A stretch of 64,000 bases of DNA from Chelydra serpentina (taxonomy: Eukaryota; Chordata; Testudines; Chelydridae). The notes beneath the pieces were generated by a model. It made no database searches and had not been told where the DNA came from. It saw only the letters and a list, made by a program, of their open reading frames with translations. Shown in pieces: positions 21,101 to 29,086 of this stretch. Location of the stretch: the NCBI GenBank assembly GCA_037349315.1, contig JBAIAC010000006.1, positions 11,629,501 to 11,693,500 on the forward strand. The letters run 5' to 3'. Made by a program: the position numbers and the translations under genes. Numbering within the stretch: the stretch's first letter is position 1; each line of letters starts with the position of its first letter.

Positions 21101-23222
21101 ATGGAAGATGCTGTAGCTTTTCTTTATACACAGTCTTGGAGGCCAGCAAGACGGCTGCACCGGTGTCCAGTTCCATGCATATAGGTTTGCCATCCAACAA
21201 CGGGGTTACCGAGTATCCATGTGAGCCCACTGCCAAAGACAAAATGTGCAGTGGCACTTCTTCTTGCGATGAGGTGTCACCTTGGTCATCCTGGGTCTGC
21301 TCTAGGGTATTCAGGTTTCCCTTTTTGGTCGGCCAGACCACAGGCCTCTTTTTCTTTTGTTTACAGGCACTCTCAATGTGTCCCTTTTTGACACAGTGTC
21401 GACACACCAGGTCCTAACACCAGCATTCTGATGCCTGGTGTCCCGGCTTACGATAGCGGTAACATTCCTGATTCTGCACCGTTTTGTGGGTAGGTTCTTG
21501 TGACACCTTATGCACCCTAGAGGATGCACCGATGTATAGCGCCTCCTTTGTAGCCAGTTCCATGGAGACTGCAATATCAATAGCCTTCTGTAAGGTAAGC
21601 TGAGCCTCTGTCAATAGGCACTTCCGTATAGCTTCACTGTATAGGCCACACACTAACCTGTCACTCAGAGCATCATTTAATATCTCCTTAAATTCACAGT
21701 GTTCTGCTATCCTTTTTAAAGTTGCTACAAATTGTACAACTGTTTCATCTTCTTTTTGGTCTCTTTTGTGGAACTCTTTCAGCAATTACCAGTGGTTTGG
21801 GGGGAAAATGGGACCCCAGGATTTCCACAATGTCACTGTAAGATTTGGTCTCAGGATTAACAGGGTGTAGTAAGCTGCGTAGCAGGGAGTAGGTTTTAGC
21901 TCCCACAACACTTAAGAATATTGGCACCTTCTTCTCTTCTGTAATGTCATTTGCAATAACAAAGCTCAAAACGCTCAGTATACACATGCCATTGCACTAT
22001 ATTCTCCTCAAAGGGTTCCAGTGGTCCTGTAAGTGAAGCCATGGTTTGAGTTTCAGGTTTCACAGTCAGGGCCAACAAGCCAGTTCTCACCCCCTTCCAA
22101 CAGCTACAAGATTTTGGTAGGGGTTTTTTTTCTCTTTTTTATTTTAAACCTTGATTTCTACTTCTTTCTGTTGCTGGGGCAGCACAGGGATCCCACCCTC
22201 GTTGTCACTTTGTTGTATCCTTGGGGCAGCAGGTTTAGGAAGAAATCACTTGAGACACAGAGAGCTGGGAAAGCAGCCATTTATTTTCACATGCTGAACT
22301 AACCAAACCAGCCAAACCGGCTGGGCTATCCCCTAATAATCTAACTCAGTTGCCATAGCAACAGCAAGGTGCTATTACCACGACAACCAAATACACAACA
22401 AGAAACACTTTCCCCTAGGGCATGGAGCTGCTCTTCAGAGACCACTTCAGCTCAGGGGCTGCAAGTGCCCACACAGCCATAGGGCACTTGCACAGCACCT
22501 GTGAGAGGCAGGAGGACCCCAGAGGGGCTCATCCCCAGCCATGCTCCACCTGCTCCTGCTGCAGGCAGGGGGCTTACATGGGGCAGGGCTCCATGACAGG
22601 CAGGATAAGTGCACCCTCAGCACGGTCCCTTCATGTCCACTCCCCTGGTTTAGCCTGTACTACAAGTATTGTTAATTATCTTTAATGAACTTTTCTGTCA
22701 CATTCTCTCACTCATCTGTGACAGGCTTTAAGATCTGTTGAGTGAAACCCAGCATAGATCAAAGTTCTAGATAGGCCAGATAGAAATACAGACAATTCCA
22801 GACTGAAGGGCCCGATCCCAGATAGGCTGAAGTCAATGATCAGTCCCTCACTGACTAGCTAACTCTTAAGCAGTGCTACCCTCGCTTTGTCTGCATTAAG
22901 AGTTTCCCCTCGCAATGTGCACTGCTTCTAAAAATGGGGACTCCTGCATTTTGCTTAGCTTGCATTTTTCCATCTGCCATTTACAACTATGCGATCACGT
23001 ACAGCCTGCCCAGTCCATCGCATTTGAAAGTATTACCTCAAGCAAAGTTCGGTAAGGTCTCTTCAGGTTCAGCTGGTGTAGATTTCCAAGGATGGGTAAA
23101 GGTCTTGGTCCTGGAGGGAAATTCAGGCAGGCTGTCTTATTCCAGCCCCTTTTCACAGCGAGAATAGAAACAAAAGTTACTGCGAACAGCAACAGTATGA
23201 CAATTGGATCTGCCAGAGTCAT
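5973..23222 (-). CDS. Cytochrome P450 family 2 gene (CYP2K/CYP2AC-like), nine exons, complete
   Basis: Exons, 5' to 3' on minus: 23222-23037, 17220-17058, 12784-12635, 12107-11947, 10937-10764, 10656-10515, 8966-8782, 7263-7122, 6160-5973. All introns are GT-AG. Lengths (186, 163, 150, 161, 174, 142, 185, 142, 188) and phases follow the standard CYP2 plan and sum to 1491 bases, i.e. 496 residues plus stop. An N-terminal membrane anchor spans about residues 5-23, followed by the PPGP hinge at 36-39. The C-helix has W126...R130, the I-helix AGMETT is at 302-307, ExxR is E358-R361, and the heme loop FSAGRRICAG has ligand Cys439. It should be an ER-bound, POR-dependent monooxygenase; the substrate is unknown. 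The sequence resembles fish CYP2K. Location next to CENPQ-MMUT, where human has (as I recall) CYP2AC1P, suggests CYP2AC; I leave the subfamily open. No disabling change was seen. Confidence 0.88.
6262..6490 (+). repeat. MIR-type SINE fragment
   Basis: Contains the CORE/MIR signature: CTCCATTTTACAGATGGGAAA, then GTAAGTGACCT...AGGTCACAC, then a decayed 3' part. Old and diverged. It lies in CYP2 intron 8. Confidence 0.6.
6765..6787. repeat. (CA)n microsatellite
   Basis: A short run of alternating CA/CG dinucleotides (GTGTGCGCACGCACACACAC) in CYP2 intron 8. Confidence 0.7.
7122..7263 (-). CDS. CYP2 exon 8
   Basis: 142 bases, [14 protein letters not shown]...AFMPFSA plus one base of the heme-loop glycine codon. 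The heme-binding motif is split across the next intron, as in other CYP2 genes. Confidence 0.9.
7588..7616. repeat. (AAT)n microsatellite
   Basis: Eight to nine AAT units in an A-rich part of CYP2 intron 7. Confidence 0.9.
7663..7856 (-). repeat. tRNA-derived SINE of tortoise Pol III (Cry) type
   Basis: On minus the head reads GGATAGCTTAGTGGTTTGAG (A box), then CTGCTAAACCCAGGG and GTGAGTTCAATCC (B box), with no intron. A CR1-like tail follows (AGGTTGTTCCAGTTCTAGGA). This tRNA-like head joined to a CR1-like 3' end is the known structure of the turtle Pol III SINE. It supports a cryptodiran host. Confidence 0.85.
8782..8966 (-). CDS. CYP2 exon 7 (K-helix)
   Basis: 185 bases, one codon less than the common 188. 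It contains [14 protein letters not shown], whose E358 and R361 form the invariant ExxR pair. Confidence 0.9.
9044..9842. mobile_element. Non-autonomous DNA transposon with long terminal inverted repeats
   Basis: The left end GCCTTGGCTACACTTGCAG is mirrored at the right end (...GTGAGTGTAGCCAAGGC). Subterminal CAGCGCTG motifs occur at both sides. About 800 bp, no transposase. The pentamer CAGAG flanks both ends and may be the target duplication. The open frame inside it on minus comes from C-rich sequence and is not a gene. It lies in CYP2 intron 6. Confidence 0.75.
10515..10656 (-). CDS. CYP2 exon 6 (I-helix)
   Basis: 142 bases. It carries the oxygen-activation motif AGMETT (residues 302-307) with the conserved Glu-Thr. 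The donor follows ...ATTCAGA. Confidence 0.9.
10725..10745. repeat. C-rich simple tract
   Basis: Poly-C run with few interruptions, about 20 bases from the donor end of CYP2 exon 5. Confidence 0.6.
10764..10937 (-). CDS. CYP2 exon 5
   Basis: 174 bases, 58 codons, starting [13 protein letters not shown] and ending IRQQE. It is one codon shorter than the common 177-base CYP2 exon 5 and remains in frame. Confidence 0.87.
11130..11155. repeat. (CTT)n microsatellite
   Basis: Short run of CTT units in CYP2 intron 4. Confidence 0.7.
11947..12107 (-). CDS. CYP2 exon 4
   Basis: 161 bases, ending in phase 0 at ...GSPMVT. It encodes the E- and F-helix region around [16 protein letters not shown], a typical CYP2 stretch. 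Confidence 0.87.
12635..12784 (-). CDS. CYP2 exon 3 (C-helix)
   Basis: 150 bases encoding [16 protein letters not shown] and onward. Trp126 and Arg130 form the C-helix WxxxR pair that contacts a heme propionate. The intron sites are a GT donor after CACAAAG and an AG acceptor after ATATTTC. Confidence 0.88.
13093..14945. repeat. Large dispersed repeat containing tRNA-like modules, interrupted by a solo LTR
   Basis: The ends form a loose inverted pair (GATTCACAAAGG near 13099 and CTTTTGTGAATC near 14941). The flanking text 'aggcaccta' recurs in related copies at about 28310-28960 and 48405-49030. Within 14130-14610 at least two minus-strand segments look like tRNA fragments (TAGCCCAGTGGTTAGAGC with GGTTCAATTCC). 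A solo LTR at 13391-14112 was inserted later. The class is not settled. Confidence 0.5.
13391..14112 (+). repeat. Solo LTR (722 bp) with 5-bp target duplication
   Basis: Starts TGTGATAGATCC and ends GCTCTGCCACA, giving TG...CA termini. CCACC flanks both sides (13386-13390 and 14113-14117). A TATA-like ATATAAAAAGG lies at about 13600. Internal element sequence is absent, so it arose by LTR-LTR recombination. It lies inside the larger repeat of CYP2 intron 2. Confidence 0.75.
15314..15793 (+). repeat. CR1 LINE, 5'-truncated, young
   Basis: Nearly identical to 26594-27068. It keeps an open frame for the last ~111 residues of ORF2 (15373-15708, from [16 protein letters not shown]) and the 3' tail ending GAGATTCTATGATTC. 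The 5' end is truncated inside the RT C-terminus, the usual CR1 pattern. Confidence 0.92.
16196..16460 (+). mobile_element. Harbinger-like MITE fragment
   Basis: The left end TAAGGCCAGGTCTACACTAG matches the termini of the complete element at 36054-36350. A palindromic AACTTCAGCTAC...GTAGCTGAAGTT follows. The right terminus was not found, so it is truncated. Confidence 0.5.
17058..17220 (-). CDS. CYP2 exon 2
   Basis: 163 bases, phase 0 to 1, encoding [10 protein letters not shown]...FAKGN plus one base. The acceptor is ...ATTTAAG and the donor follows AAATG. It corresponds to the beta-1 sheet and B-helix region of CYP2 enzymes. Confidence 0.87.
17528..17678 (+). repeat. MIR-type SINE fragment
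   Basis: Shows CATTTTACAGGCAGGGAACT, GAGGCACAGAATGACTTGCC and AAGGTCACACAGGAAG in MIR order. It abuts a CR1 tail. Confidence 0.7.
17679..17772 (-). repeat. CR1 3' tail
   Basis: Minus-strand CR1 end, AGAATCATAGAATCTCAGGG onward, about 95 bp, matching the tails at 15789 and 27068. Confidence 0.85.
17773..18374. other. Unclassified GC-rich intron sequence around the Gypsy insertion
   Basis: Together with 22401-22680 this formed one stretch before the Gypsy insertion. It has direct repeats of a CCAGGGCCAGC type and open frames on both strands caused by GC richness. No known protein was recognised. Confidence 0.4.
18375..18541 (-). repeat. 3' LTR of the Gypsy element
   Basis: 167 bp from TGTTGTATCC to ACACAACA. 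It matches the 190-bp LTR at 22211 apart from substitutions and a ~20-base deletion. Short LTRs of this size are unusual but known in some Gypsy lineages. Confidence 0.93.
18519..19619 (-). pseudogene. Gypsy integrase remnant
   Basis: Three overlapping frame pieces. The first (near 19250-19170) has the H/H...C/C zinc region (HSGHCG... and CMSCQG). The middle has the first catalytic Asp ([10 protein letters not shown]). The last has DNGPQF, then [10 protein letters not shown] with the catalytic Glu. At least two frameshifts break it. Confidence 0.85.
18542..18555 (-). promoter_or_regulatory. Polypurine tract of the Gypsy element
   Basis: Minus strand AGGGGGGAGGAATA directly before the LTR start TGTTG. 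This is the expected plus-strand DNA primer. Confidence 0.8.
19463..20767 (-). pseudogene. Gypsy reverse transcriptase-RNase H
   Basis: The longest piece, 434 codons. RT motifs in order: [38 protein letters not shown], then the catalytic YLDDILVTG. The RNase H part has [12 protein letters not shown] and LTDYRPL. The true N-terminus is lost to a frameshift near 20767-20805. Confidence 0.92.
20805..21407 (-). pseudogene. Gypsy aspartic protease with second zinc-knuckle half
   Basis: Starts with [14 protein letters not shown] (knuckle remnant). It has MELDTGAAV, the retropepsin active site, and the flap-like [14 protein letters not shown]. The frame breaks before RT. Confidence 0.85.
21414..22042 (-). 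pseudogene. Gypsy Gag remnant
   Basis: The probable ATG is at 22042-22040 ([18 protein letters not shown]). A frameshift near 21750-21785 splits it. The C-terminal part has the Gag motif [20 protein letters not shown] and a zinc knuckle [14 protein letters not shown] that has lost one Cys (Tyr instead). Confidence 0.82.
22190..22207 (-). promoter_or_regulatory. Gypsy primer-binding site, tRNA-Ser-like
   Basis: Minus strand TGACAACGAGGGTGGGAT starts three bases after the 5' LTR. Compared with the tRNA-Ser(GCT) 3' complement as I remember it (TGGCGACGAGGATGGGAT), it differs at three of 18 sites, all G/A changes. Assignment is tentative. Confidence 0.55.
22211..22400 (-). repeat. 5' LTR of the Gypsy element
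   Basis: 190 bp, TGTTGTATCC to ACACAACA, with AGAAA directly following as target duplication. Confidence 0.93.
23037..23222 (-). CDS. CYP2 exon 1 (membrane anchor and PPGP hinge)
   Basis: Starts at ATG 23222 and encodes 62 residues, ending ...TLLE in phase 0 before a GT donor. The hydrophobic anchor is followed by basic residues and FPPGPRPLP. The inverted copy at 5009-5194 has the same exon length. Confidence 0.88.
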
Positions 23223-23447
23223 TTCTTTGGGACTGATATCGTGCTAGTCAGGAATTTAAAAAAAAACAACAACGTATGGTAAGAAGCAGCCTAAACCACC
23301 TGTGTCTGCAAACTGAGTGATCAGCTTGGTTTAAAATGTCTGTCCACTCCTCTCCCTATCCCATGACGCCTAGCTTAACCCCATTATTGCCAGTGAAAAA
23401 TAATTTGTTATGAAAATGTGATCTGCAGCTCCTTCCTTTGAAGAGTA

Positions 23448-23884
23448 CTTTGAAGGCCACATAAGTACCTCAGCTAGCGAGTGTGTACTTGTTATATTAG
23501 ATCAGGCTTTTTAATTTTAAAAGATCATCTATAGAAAACAATATAGCAACCTATAAACACTCTATACTCATTATGATCAGCTCTTTCAGAATACATCACA
23601 TTATTCATATTGACCCAGACTTTAAGTACAGACAGACTCTTTATTGATAGGACAAGATTCTCAACTTTTGAGATATGTGGTCAGAAATGATTATTTAAAC
23701 AATATACATTTATCACTGTATTTGAGTTGGTAGAAGACAAAGACATGCAAATGTTAGCTTCATATTGACTTTTTTCATAATTAGTAAAAGAAACAGACTT
23801 TTAATTAAATACACTGGCATCCTTTTAATGTACATTTCCCCAAAACATAGTTCTAGAACTGGAAAAGAAGGAAAAAGAGCTTTC
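23448..23884. other. Intergenic, AT-rich, nothing recognised
   Basis: Upstream flank of the CYP2 gene beyond the duplicated block. No exon or clear repeat seen. Confidence 0.4.
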
Positions 23885-24003
23885 ATAGAATCATAGAAGT
23901 AAGGACTAGAAGTCATCTAGTTCTAGTCCAGGCTCCATGCACTCAAAGCAGGACTACGTAATAACTACTAGACCATTCCTGCCAGGTGTTTGTCTAACCC
24001 CTT
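23885..24003 (-). repeat. CR1 3' end fragment
   Basis: Begins TCATAGAATCATAGAAG and continues with CTCAAAGCAGGACTA...GTGTTTGTCTAACC, matching minus-strand CR1 3' ends. Confidence 0.7.
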
Positions 24004-24289
24004 TGACACCCTGAATGACTTAGTGTCCAAACAGAAGAAGAATGGTTGAGAAATGGGAATGGTGGAAAATGGGTTGGGGGGGGTGAAGACAGCCCATGGC
24101 ATGAGCAGGAGACTAGAGAACCCTGGTATGGGGGTGTGACCCAAAAACCCCTCAATGCCAACTGGCAAAGGGGTTATAAACAGGTTTGGGCAAGTTTGAA
24201 CATTTCAGCCTTTTACCCTCTGCTTCTGTTTGTCTCTTTCAGGGCTTGTCTGCAGTAGGAAAAAAAATGTACTTTTAACATATCAATAA

Positions 24290-24415
24290 ATGTTGAAGCG
24301 ACAAAGGGTCCTGTGGCACCTTATAGACTAACAGAGGTATTGAAGCATAAGCTTTCATGGGTCAATACCCACTTCTTCGGATGCAAGCAGTGGAAATGTG
24401 CAATCCTAGTGCAGC
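24290..24415 (+). repeat. Dispersed repeat with CTTTCGTGGGT motif, copy 1
   Basis: Shares CCTGTGGCACCTTA-AGACTAA, GCATAAGCTTTC-TGGGT and CCCACTT-TTCGGATGCA with 44625-44760. Class not determined. Confidence 0.6.
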
Positions 24416-25630
24416 GAAAGCTAGCTGTAGTTATAACACTTGTTAGTTGGTTGAGGTACAAACATTAGTGGGACAGCTACAGTTCTTTTTCCTGTTGGCC
24501 AAGTTTGTGAAGGCAGGGCCGGATTAATGCATAGGTAAGTAGGCACATGTGTAGGGCCCAGATCCATATGATGAGGCAAACCTAAGCAGCGCTGTGAGCC
24601 CATGTGCCAGGTTACAATGCCACTCACTCAAATTTGGCCTTACTTGCTCCTCCATCATAACAGAAGGGCGGCCAGGCCAAACCTGACCAGTGCGGTGACC
24701 CTGTAGTCACCTAGGGCTCAGTTATGGGGTAACACAGCCCTGTGTGAAGGCCTTACACTCGACTTGACATTTCTCTGCCTGTATCACAACTTTTGAACGC
24801 CACATCCAATCAATTCTAAAATTTCAAGGACTATTCTAGGCATCATTGGTCAGAATTCTATTGACAGCCAAAAGGGGCAAATGGGTGACACATGATGCCC
24901 CTGCCAGCTCTTTAGCACAGCCCCAGACTCAAACACCTCTGCAATTGTCTATAACTCAAACAGCTGGTGGATGGCCGTGTTAACTCTTTCTGGTATAACG
25001 ATACCCATTTCTCTTGACGCTACCCATCCCAATAGCTATTAACATGGTGACATCCAGAATGACTTAGCCCCCAGACAGAAAGAAGAAGAATGGTCGGGGT
25101 GAAGTGGGACTGGCAGGAAATGGGGGTGTGCACACAACCTTTGGCACGAGGGGGAGAATAGAGAACTCTGGTGTGGGGGGGTGGCCCTAAAACCCCACAA
25201 TGCCAACTGGCAATGGGGTTACCAGCATATCCTCATCCTGGTATATATACTCTGGTTCACCAAAGAGTGTCATGGAAGATCTTAAATGAAACCAGGGTCA
25301 GGATGGCTGTTAAGATCGTTGTGAAATGCAAGTGCAGATACTATGTAAAGAGTCATGTGTATATTCTCAAGATATCTTTTAAAGGCAGGGTTGACAAACA
25401 GATTTTCTGGGATATTTATTCACCAAAGTACCCTCCATTAAAACTTCAGAAAAACGAAAGTGTGAGAGAGGAGGGTGGGGTGTTAAGCAACCAATTAACC
25501 CTGTGAAGTTAAAGTGCAGGCTAACAGCAGCAAATTAAGCAAACTGAGAAGAAGGAAAAAAAGGATATAGTTAGCTCTGAGAAAAGGGTAGGGCTCCCGA
25601 AGTTTAAGCAGTTGGGCACCACTTACTCCT
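24416..25630. other. Intergenic sequence, no gene seen
   Basis: A CAGGGCCGGATTAATGCATA start near 24515 looks like a hAT-type terminus, but no partner end was found. The 111-codon frame at 25171-25506 has no recognisable domain. Confidence 0.35.
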
Positions 25631-25639
25631 AGGGTTTTT

Positions 25640-25845
25640 ATCCTGGTTCTGAGAGAAGATTGTTGTTATTACCCGCTCTTGCAAACCCTGAATTTGTTCC
25701 CCCCAGTGTCTGTTGCTTTTGTTTGCACCCCAAGTGAATTACAGGAGTGCCCTTCTCCATTGCCGTTAACTCATGGTGTTGCTTGGAAGCAATTAACCGG
25801 CTCACTCTCCACTTTTTCACGTTGAAACTTTGTTCCCTCCTTCAC
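25640..25845 (-). repeat. Possible continuation of ERV Gag remnant, split by a CR1 insertion
   Basis: Minus strand keeps a 60-codon frame in mixed sequence. It may be the downstream part of the ERV remnant whose other side is at 27072-27640, separated by the CR1. Inference from position only. Confidence 0.3.
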
Positions 25846-25847
25846 TT

Positions 25848-27068
25848 CATGCCTGACTAACCTAATTGCCTTCTATGATGAGATAACTGGCTCTGTGGAT
25901 GAGGGGAAAGCAGTGGATGTGCTATTTCTTGACTTTAGCAAAGCTTTTGATACAGTCTTCCACAGTGTTCTTGCCAGCAAGTTAAAGAAGTATGGGCTGG
26001 ATGAATGGACGGTAAGGTGGATAGAAAACTGGCTGGCTGGCCGCGCTCAACGGGTAGTGATCAATGGCTCCATGTCTAGTTGGCAGCCGGTATCAAGTGG
26101 AGTGCCCCAAGGGTCGGTGCTGGAGCCGGTTTTGTTCAATATCTTCAGCGATCTGGAGGATGGTGTTGACTGCACCCTTAGCAAGTTTGCAGATGACACT
26201 AAACTGGGAGGAGTGGTTGATACGCTGGAGGGTAGGGATAGGATACTGAGGGACCTAGACAAATTAGAGGATTGGGCCAAAAGAAATACGATGAGGTTCA
26301 ACAAGGACAAGTGCAGAGTCCTGCACTTAGGACGGAAGAATCCCATGCACTGCTATAGACTAGGGACCGAACGGCTGGGCAGCGGTTCTGCAGAAAAGGA
26401 CCTAGGGGTTACAGTGGACGAAAAGCTGAATATGAGTCAACCGTGTGCCCTTGTTGCCAAGAAGGCTAATGGCATTTTGGGCTGTATAAGTAGGGGCATT
26501 TCCAGCAGATCGAGGGACGTGATTATTCCCCTCTATTCGGCATTGGTGAGGCCTCATTTGGAGTACTGTGTCCAGTTTTGGGCCCCACACTACAAGAAGG
26601 ATGTGGATAAATTGGAAAGAGTCCAACGGAGGGCAACAAAAATGATTAGGGGGTGGAGCACATGACTTATGAGGAGAGGCTGAGGGAATTGAGATTGTTT
26701 AGCCTGCAGAAGAGAAGAATGAGGGGGGATTTGATAGCTGCTTTCAACTACCTGAAAGGGAGTTCCAAAGAGGATGGATCTAGACTGTTCTCAGTGGTAG
26801 AAGATGACAGAACAAGGAGTAATGGTCTCAAGTTGCAGAGGGGGAGGTTTAGCTTGGATATTAGGAAAAACTTTTTCACTAGTAGGGTGGTGAAGCACTG
26901 GAATGGGTTACCTAGGGAGGTGGTGGAATCTCCTTCCTTAGAGGTTTTTAAGGTCAGGCTTGACAAAGCCCTGGCTGGGATGATTTAGTGGGGGTTGGTC
27001 CTGCTTTGAGCAGGGGGTTGGACTAGATGACCTCCTGAGGTCCCTTCCAACCCTGAGATTCTATGATT
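25848..27068 (+). repeat. CR1 LINE, 5'-truncated, with RT C-terminal half
   Basis: An open frame of 256 codons (25895-26665) has RT motifs [28 protein letters not shown] and [11 protein letters not shown] stop splits it from the last 111 codons (26653-26988), which match 15373-15708. It ends with the CR1 3' tail GAGATTCTATGATTC. The catalytic FADD is present, but the element is 5'-truncated and cannot move by itself. Confidence 0.93.
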
Positions 27069-27071
27069 CAC

Positions 27072-28283
27072 TTCCCTAGGAACAAGTCACCGCTCCCATC
27101 TCTTAAGGTGGCCTGTTAACTCAGCTTCTGATTCCAAACCCTATAGTGCCAAATTAGCTTTAGCCACCCCTAACTCTAATTTACAGTCTTCCTGTTGCCT
27201 TTGCTGGAGTAGCACCAATCTTGAAAGATTACTGGCAGCCTCCCATAATGCTGCCTTTACTTCACATCTCTTACAAGCGGACTTAAGTGCCTCCTGTCCC
27301 TGGAAGGCATCCTGTCCCCATGGATACGGATCTCCTTCCACTACTCATTTACTAAGGAGGGTGAGCTCCTCAGCCAGCCCCCATCTCTCTGGGTCCCTTA
27401 ACACTGTCCCCATTTCCTTTTTAATCTCATCCCAGGTTGACCCCAGTACCTGGTATGGGCCCCAATTCTTCCGTATCCACTTATCCAAAAAGACTGTTAT
27501 CCCAGCTTGCAAGAACCCGCAACTACCATCATGAGAGCCTGCCATACCCCCTCCAAGCAGCTGCACGGACCGTTGGGGAGGGGGACTTACCTGGCTGCTA
27601 GTTACCCGGCTGCTAGTTACCCGGCCAGCGTGATGCATTCAAGTCACGGCACCAAGATGTTAGAGAGCTTTCCCTTCACTCTCTCCTCTGGTTCTTGTCA
27701 CACAGACAGAAAGCAGAAGTCCAAAGTGCAGGCAATTTGATGTTTATTGGGGTTAGTTCCAAACAAGCATATCCTTTAACCCGTGTCCCCCTTCCCAATA
27801 TTCCCACCTCATCCTTCAAATATACCTGTAATGCACGCCCACAGTCCCACCCCTTTTGTACTTAGGGTCATGTTCCCTTTTGGGTCTGGGGTCTTCATCC
27901 CACCCCTTTTGTACCCCATGGGAGGGGTAAGGACGGATGTTGTGCTCTGGTCAGGAACGGGCATTTCTTTGGTCTTTTAGTGTTTTATACCTCCCCCCAC
28001 TCACAAGCCCCTTTGCCCCTCCCGACTGGTTGCTTAACTTTGCCTTGAGATAGGGGTTGAGGAAATCTTAAAGTGTCCTCTCTGAGTAACACTTTAACTG
28101 CTATCTGCTCTCATTGTACTAACAAATCCAGCTGACTAGGCAGAAGCAACATCACAGTGTCTTTGTCCCTTGTTGACACATTTTAGTATAAGAGTATCAA
28201 AAAGTCAAACCCAAAATTCTATCCCAGGCTAACAAACAGACCTAAACACGAACATAGCCTAGCACCAGGAAGGAGATCACACA
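27072..28283 (-). repeat. Endogenous retrovirus remnant: LTR, leader and start of Gag
   Basis: Reading on minus: an LTR from about 28283 to 27658 (right end uncertain, left end TGTTAGAGAG), with AATAAA at about 27743-27748; a tRNA-His-type primer site; then Gag-like reading frames (27638-27345, with WIRKNWGPYQV and GTVLRDPERWGLAEE; and 27341-27141). Everything downstream is cut off at the CR1 insertion. The frame is already broken at 27341-27345. Confidence 0.6.
27637..27654 (-). promoter_or_regulatory. ERV primer-binding site, tRNA-His type
   Basis: Minus strand TGGTGCCGTGACTTGAAT, 16 of 18 bases matching the tRNA-His primer site known from HERV-H. It lies three bases after the LTR end, which supports the ERV call. 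Confidence 0.75.
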
Positions 28284-28309
28284 GGGTGATACTTTTTATC
28301 TGTCACTTA

Positions 28310-28960
28310 AGTGATCTTCAGGCCCCTAACTGCCACTTTAGACAGCTAAGTCCAATATTTAGGCACCACTGAGACCCTTCAAGCTTCCAATCAGCTGCTG
28401 CCTAGTCCTGTAGGTGCCAAAATTCTCTAGCCGTTGAGTTTTCACTGGTAAAGTCCCCTAGGCACCCATGTTTCTGCTGGTGAGCATGAACAATTAACTC
28501 TTAACGCCACTGATCTGATCAGTGCCTAAGCCTCAGTGGAATAAACAAACTCGGTGTTACCCTGCCTGTTCACCTCCAGGCCCAGATCCAGTTAGCAAGC
28601 TATGAGCACACTTAACCTACATAAAAGACATCTGGGGCAGGCAGATCAGGAATTTTTGGGGTGGATGAGCAGGTGTGTATCCCATTATATCCAATAGTTC
28701 CGTAATTGGGGCACTCACCTGGGATGTGGGAGACCCAGGTTTTAATCTCTGCTCTGCCTTACTTGGAGCTGGGGATTTAACCCAGGGCTCTCACTTCCCA
28801 GGGGAGTTCCATAAACTGGTTATTTTGGGGTTGGTCTGTCTCAATTTCTCCTGTTGAAGCCATTTCACTTTGGGCCAGAGACCATGAAAATGACTCTAAA
28901 GACCAGTAGTTAGGCCACTCACCAGGGAGATGAGGGAGTCAAACATTCATTGGATCAGGG
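28310..28960. repeat. Dispersed tRNA-module repeat, copy 2
   Basis: Shares with 13093-14945 and 48405-49030 the runs of 'ttaggcacc'-type text. It has a tRNA-like segment GGGGCACTCACCTGGGATGT...GACCCAGGTTTTAATC on plus. Confidence 0.5.
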
Positions 28961-29086
28961 ACTGGAATCCAACATCAATTTAAAAAAAAACTTCATTAAT
29001 CATCATCCAAGAGGGATAAGGAAAAACAGTCAAACTTCTGAAGTGGGGAGAGTTATGCTGGGATGCTGGTTATTTCAGTAAGTGCT

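Larger units (their letters stand above)
18375..22400 (-). mobile_element. Ty3/Gypsy LTR retrotransposon, near full length, inactivated
   Basis: A 4.03 kb element with LTRs at 18375-18541 and 22211-22400, flanked on both sides by AGAAA (18370-18374 and 22401-22405). Order on minus: 5' LTR, primer site, Gag, protease, RT, RNase H, integrase, polypurine tract, 3' LTR. That is the Ty3/Gypsy gene order, with integrase last. Several frame breaks separate the coding pieces, so it cannot be autonomous. It sits in CYP2 intron 1 in the sense direction. Confidence 0.93.
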
